In this document: in pieces, positions 60,207 through 64,000 of the stretch
How the letters are laid out: each line of letters starts with the position of its first letter
How positions within the stretch are numbered: position 1 is the first letter of the stretch
Origin: Pisolithus tinctorius
Lineage: Eukaryota; Basidiomycota; Agaricomycetes; Boletales; Pisolithaceae
NCBI GenBank assembly: GCA_024663395.1
Contig: JANFAH010000003.1
Coordinates: forward strand, 2,418,001 to 2,482,000
DNA: 64,000 nucleotides
Direction: 5' to 3'
Notes under the pieces: generated by a model
What the model saw: the letters and a program-made list of their open reading frames with translations, nothing else
Database searches by the model: none
Told to the model about the DNA's origin: nothing
Made by a program: the position numbers and the translations under genes

Positions 60207-62719
60207 ATGGCAGCAAACTATGCTACCGTCAACAACTCACAGACCTCGCCCTACGGTTCTGGTGACCCTTACTACAACGAATCTACAGGCTATGTCACCC
60301 CGCAGCGTCCGCCAGTAAAGAAAACCAGCAGCTGGATCAAGTTTGGCATACCCGTGGCTATAGTCGTCATCGTCGGTGTTGTCGTCGGCGCCGTCCTTGG
60401 GACCCGTGCTGCCAACAAGAACGCAAGCGAGAGCGCAGCCGGCAGCTCCGCTGCTGCAACCTCGGCCATCGGTGCCAAGAACAACCTGGGCATCTTTCCA
60501 ACGGGCACGGATAGCCTGTACATGCTGCCATTATACCCCGCTACTGTTAGTATCCCATCTACCCAACCGCTTCTCTTTCCATCGTTTTTGACGGTTTATT
60601 TTAGACCAATACCGCAGCGTTCACGACGCCCACTTTCGTGTCGACGAACAACGCAAACTATGCCTGGCCTCAGGATCCTTTCCAACCTTCTAATCCAAAT
60701 CCCACCCAAGTCCGCTCAGACAGACCTCGTCTCATCGCTCCCTCTTACAAGTGGGCCGTTCTCCCACAATTAATTGCCAATGATCCGTACATGGCATCCT
60801 GGAACAACTCTATTTTTGGAAACGCTTCAACTTATAACGCCTTGCCTCCCGTCGCCTACTACCTTGATGGTGGTAACGGTATCCTGGACGTCGCCCGTCA
60901 AATCAAACAACGTGTCAAAGCATTCTCTTATGTCTATCGAATGACCAACGACACCAAGTGGGTCGACAGAACGTGGACTGAACTTCAGGTGTGAACGAAT
61001 CTTCGACCTCCCTTCCTTCTCTTCTGAATACCTCCTTCAGAATGCTGCAGGTAATCTTACGGGTGGTTGGGGACCAGACAACAGCACCAAATGGAACCCT
61101 AGCCACTTTCTCGACACTGCTGAGCTCACAGCAGCCTACGCCATTGCATACGACTGGTTGTACGACCAGTGGACCTCCGATCAGAAGGCATCTATCATCT
61201 GGACGATGATCGAATACGGCCTCAACAACGGTGTCACCTGTTATAGCAGTAACGACCCATTGTACTACGGTTGGTGGACAAATAACACGATGGGGAACTG
61301 GAACTGTGTATGCAATAACGGTTTGACCATGGGAGCCCTTGCCATCCTAGGCGACGATACATCTGGCATCGCCCAACAACTCTTAGGCATGACCGTTTCG
61401 AACGCTGTTCAGAACTGTGCCTTGGCCCCCTCCAGTGACGGTACTTGGTCTGAAACGTCCGACTATTGGTACTTTGGTACAACTGGTCACGTGGAGCTAT
61501 CGGCTTCCCTTCTTTCCGCTACGGGGTCCTCATACGATTTGCTGGATGTTAACCCAGGCCTTAATCTCAGCAGTCTCTTCCACATGTATGGCACCGGCCC
61601 AGGATCGCTGTTCAATTACGGTGATACTGGTCCAAACAAGTTCACCGCCACGGCCAACGGCCTGTTCTTTTACGGCGGGTACTACAACCAGCCAGCTTAC
61701 CAGCTCTTCCAGCGTGATCAGGCAGATGCCCCAGATCCATGGACCATGTTCTGGTACGATCCCACCGTTACCGGCGCTTTCTGGGATGGCCTCGCTCTCG
61801 ACCACTTCTTTAATAACAACACTGATCAGTGGGGATCTATGCGTTCAAGTTGGACAGATGAGAACGCGCTATTCGTGGCCATGAAGGCTGGCACGCTGCA
61901 AGGTCACCAAACTCATAATGACCTCGACTGTGGTGATTTTGTTATGGATGCCTTGGGTACCCGCTGGTTCGGGGAACTCGGTGATGGGGATTACCTTTCT
62001 TATGGCTACTTCGAAAGTGACGCACAAGACAGTCCGCGATGGCTGTATTATCGCAAGAGGACGGAGGGACAGAACACTATTCTCGTTGGTGGCGAGAATC
62101 AGAACGTGCTTGCTGCACCCACGATCCAATACGATTCATCCGGTACTACCCAAGGGTCCAGCACAGTTTTCAATGTTCCAAGCGGCTCGAATGCGTACTT
62201 CATTGGTGACCTTGCGAGTGCCTATTTCAATGTGTGAGTTTTCTTTTCGCACCGATTCCTTTTTCTTCTTGCTCAGACGTGTCGAATAGGACATCTTTCT
62301 CTCGCGGAATCCGCCTTCTTAACTCGCGCACCCAGGTTCTCCTGCAGGATGAAATCAATGCACAAGCGTCCGTGATGTGGAGGGCGCACACGAATGCTAC
62401 GGTGTCCATCGGCAATAATGGTCTAGCTGCGACGCTTACCATCGACACGCGGACCTTACAAGTTGATCTTTTGAATGCACCTTCTGGTGCTCAGTTCTCC
62501 ACCATGGACGCTGTTCGCTTGAGTACGGATCCGCCTACTCCTTCTGGCAGCCCCGACCAGCCCAACCCGGGTGTCACTGTCCTTGTGATTAGTTTGCCGG
62601 CTGGAACGTACACGCTCGAGGTTCTTATGACGCCACAGTGGCCAGGAGTGTCTTCTACATCTTACGTTACACCTAGCTCTGTGCCATTGAGTCAGTGGTC
62701 GCTCACTAGCCACCCATAG
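60207..62719 (+). CDS. Heparinase II/III-like polysaccharide lyase, type II membrane-anchored
   Basis: Exons 60207-60545, 60605-60988, 61041-62233 and 62290-62719 join to 781 residues. The N-terminus has a short cytosolic part (MAANYATVNNSQTSPYG), one membrane span (FGIPVAIVVIVGVVVGAVLG) and an Ala/Ser stem. The alpha-toroid part of the ectodomain contains YKWAVLPQLIANDPYMASWN, YLDGGNGILDVARQIKQRVK, HFLDTAELTAAYAIAYDWLY and NWNCVCNNGLTMGALAI. The heparinase II/III beta part has QTHNDLDCGDFVMDALGTRW followed by FGELGDGDYLS. Many Asn-x-Ser/Thr sites suggest secretion-pathway glycosylation. Bacterial relatives cleave heparin/heparan; the substrate in a fungus is unknown (own or bacterial acidic polysaccharide are options). 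A start at 60063 is possible but adds no recognisable sequence. Confidence 0.83.
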
Positions 62720-63088
62720 TCGCTCCCTTATTCATACCACACTTTTTGTTCGTTGAGGGACAGTAGTTTGTAGATAAGACCAGTATGTAGTTGGGGACAT
62801 TGTTTTTGGTATGTTGTTGTGATGGTCGTGAGAAACGTGTTTCCTTGGCAGTGGTGGTTGACTTGGCCCATGCAATTATTGTCATTCCCGCCTGCACTGA
62901 GTGCACTTCTAGAGTCCACTGTACGCTCTTTTGAAGACCCACGTTCGCTCTCCAGAAAGTCGTTTTCCAACACGTTTTATTAGATCTGTGAGTCTGACGG
63001 CCTCTTGTCTGCCTCTCTGACCCACTTTGTCACTAGTCAGATACCCCCCTCATCAGTGACCTCCCTGCGCTCCGCAACTTGACCGCAG
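62720..63088. other. Intergenic: lyase 3' flank and promoter of the next gene
   Basis: About 370 bases with no gene I can support; minus-strand frames here match no family. A CT-rich stretch precedes the ATG at 63089, as in many fungal promoters. Confidence 0.5.
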
Positions 63089-64000
63089 ATGGCGAGGCTC
63101 AGCTTCCTACTCGTTCTCTACGTCTCCCTCATTTTCTGTGCAACCGTTTACGCCAATATCAACGTGGTCGAATCCCACCGCCGGTCCCACGGCAGCCTTA
63201 GTCGCTTAATCAAAAAAAGGTCATCAGGAGGAGGAGGCCTTGGCAATGTCTTAGCAGATGTCCAGTCGTCCTCTCAGGCTGCCTTGCCTTCGGCTGCCGG
63301 TGCTGCTTCTTCCAGCGACTCTACTGCGGCGACACCCACCACACCCGCCGCCGCCTCTGCGAGTTCTTCTTCGGCTTCTCCCGCGGTAAGCTTAGACCCA
63401 CCTCTTGTGATCATCCCGTTGACGGTGGGCAATTGCCCTTCAGAGTGCCACCTCGTCTAGTGGAGGTCTTCTGGGTAGTGTTGTGGGTGGCATTTTGTCA
63501 ACCACGTCAAGTTCGGCTTCCTCATCAACTGCAACTTCTGCTGCAATTACAACCCCCACCACGTCCGGTACATCAACGACGCAGGTTGCAGCTGGGAGTG
63601 TTCCCACCTCACAACAATCCAATCAGCAACAGCAACAGTCACCTTCCGTCTACTATATCACTTCCAGCGCTTCGTCAACACCTACCGAATCAAGCACGCC
63701 CGAGTCGGCTTCAACCCTCTCTCATACCGCTGTGACAGTCCTCATTGTCATCGCCGTTAGCATCGGCGCTTCCATTATCGTCTGGACGATCATCCGCAAG
63801 TGGAAGTTCAAGCCTTCCTCCAACTTCGAAGACCGCATGCAACCCATCGACTGGCGGCCTGATTGTGGCGAGGACAGTGGGCTTCCAGGCACACGCCGTC
63901 CCCTCTCCAACGCATCTTCCTTCCACTCAGGCTCCCACCAATCCGCTGACGACCACAGCCAGACACACAGTGCCGGACATAGCGCGGCTGCTCTTTCTTC
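63089..64000 (+). CDS. Ser/Thr-rich single-pass membrane protein, Mid2-like (partial, cut by right edge)
   Basis: Exon 1 is 63089-63385; exon 2 starts at 63444 and is still open at the window end. Signal peptide MARLSFLLVLYVSLIFCATV, then a likely Lys-Arg processing site (RLIKKRSSGGGG). A long Ser/Thr/Ala-rich, probably O-mannosylated ectodomain follows, with a Gln run (NQQQQQ). The single span is AVTVLIVIAVSIGASIIVWT, then a basic stop-transfer IRKWKFKP and a cytosolic tail (DRMQPIDWRPD). The layout is that of fungal cell-wall stress sensors (Mid2/Wsc class), but no Cys-rich WSC head is present. Function is inferred from architecture only. Confidence 0.75.

Overview
The window is nuclear DNA from a filamentous basidiomycete, most likely a mushroom-forming Agaricomycete. 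The basis is: dense genes broken by many 45-70 base introns, a CSL (Su(H)/Lag-1-type) transcription factor, a ceramide glucosyltransferase, a quelling-type RNA-dependent RNA polymerase, a basidiomycete-style WFSNQRQK homeodomain protein and a TM7S3/TM198 membrane protein. I found no prokaryotic operons, CRISPR arrays, rRNA or tRNA genes. Exon joins were worked out by reading conserved protein families through GT-AG (twice GC-AG) splice sites.

Layout. 1-10.7 kb is housekeeping: the end of an unknown gene, succinyl-CoA ligase alpha, an acyl-CoA-binding/ankyrin protein, mitoribosomal bS16m, LSM5, importin alpha, proteasome RPN2 and COX6A. 10.7-13.9 kb holds ribulose-phosphate 3-epimerase flanked by two gene-poor stretches; the second carries a cluster of diverged inverted and direct repeats. 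13.9-31.4 kb is a long run on the minus strand: a Golgi-type glycosyltransferase, pyruvate kinase, the CSL factor, a small unknown protein, a TM7S3-like protein, a mitochondrial DEAD-box helicase (MRH4-like) and an MFS sugar transporter. 31.6-44.6 kb is tightly packed: a Mim2-like small mitochondrial protein, a PPR protein, U-box/cyclophilin CYP8, Vps20, a Git3-like GPCR, a mitochondrial PP2C, gamma-glutamyltransferase and prefoldin 6. 44.7-52.0 kb holds the RNA-dependent RNA polymerase and a Zn2Cys6 regulator. 52.1-64 kb holds an HVA22/REEP protein, exocyst Sec3, a homeodomain factor, ceramide glucosyltransferase, a heparinase II/III-like membrane-anchored lyase and a Ser/Thr-rich single-pass membrane protein cut by the window edge.

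Mitochondrial functions recur (LSC1, bS16m, COX6A, MRH4, Mim2-like, PPR, PP2C), with sugar and energy metabolism (PYK, RPE, sugar transporter, sugar-sensing-type GPCR) and secretion or surface biology (Sec3, Vps20, REEP, glucosylceramide synthesis, lyase). I see no evidence that these form one co-regulated cluster.

Most notable: (1) an RNA-dependent RNA polymerase with intact DxDGD catalytic residues but an apparent one-base frameshift in an A7 tract and a short N-terminus; (2) very small exons of 8, 13, 13 and 17 bases that encode signature motifs; (3) two GC-AG introns; (4) a PPR gene whose stop overlaps its convergent neighbour and whose start lies 33 bases from its divergent neighbour; (5) a repeat nest at 12.8-13.6 kb. 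I did not find a convincing new multi-gene system.
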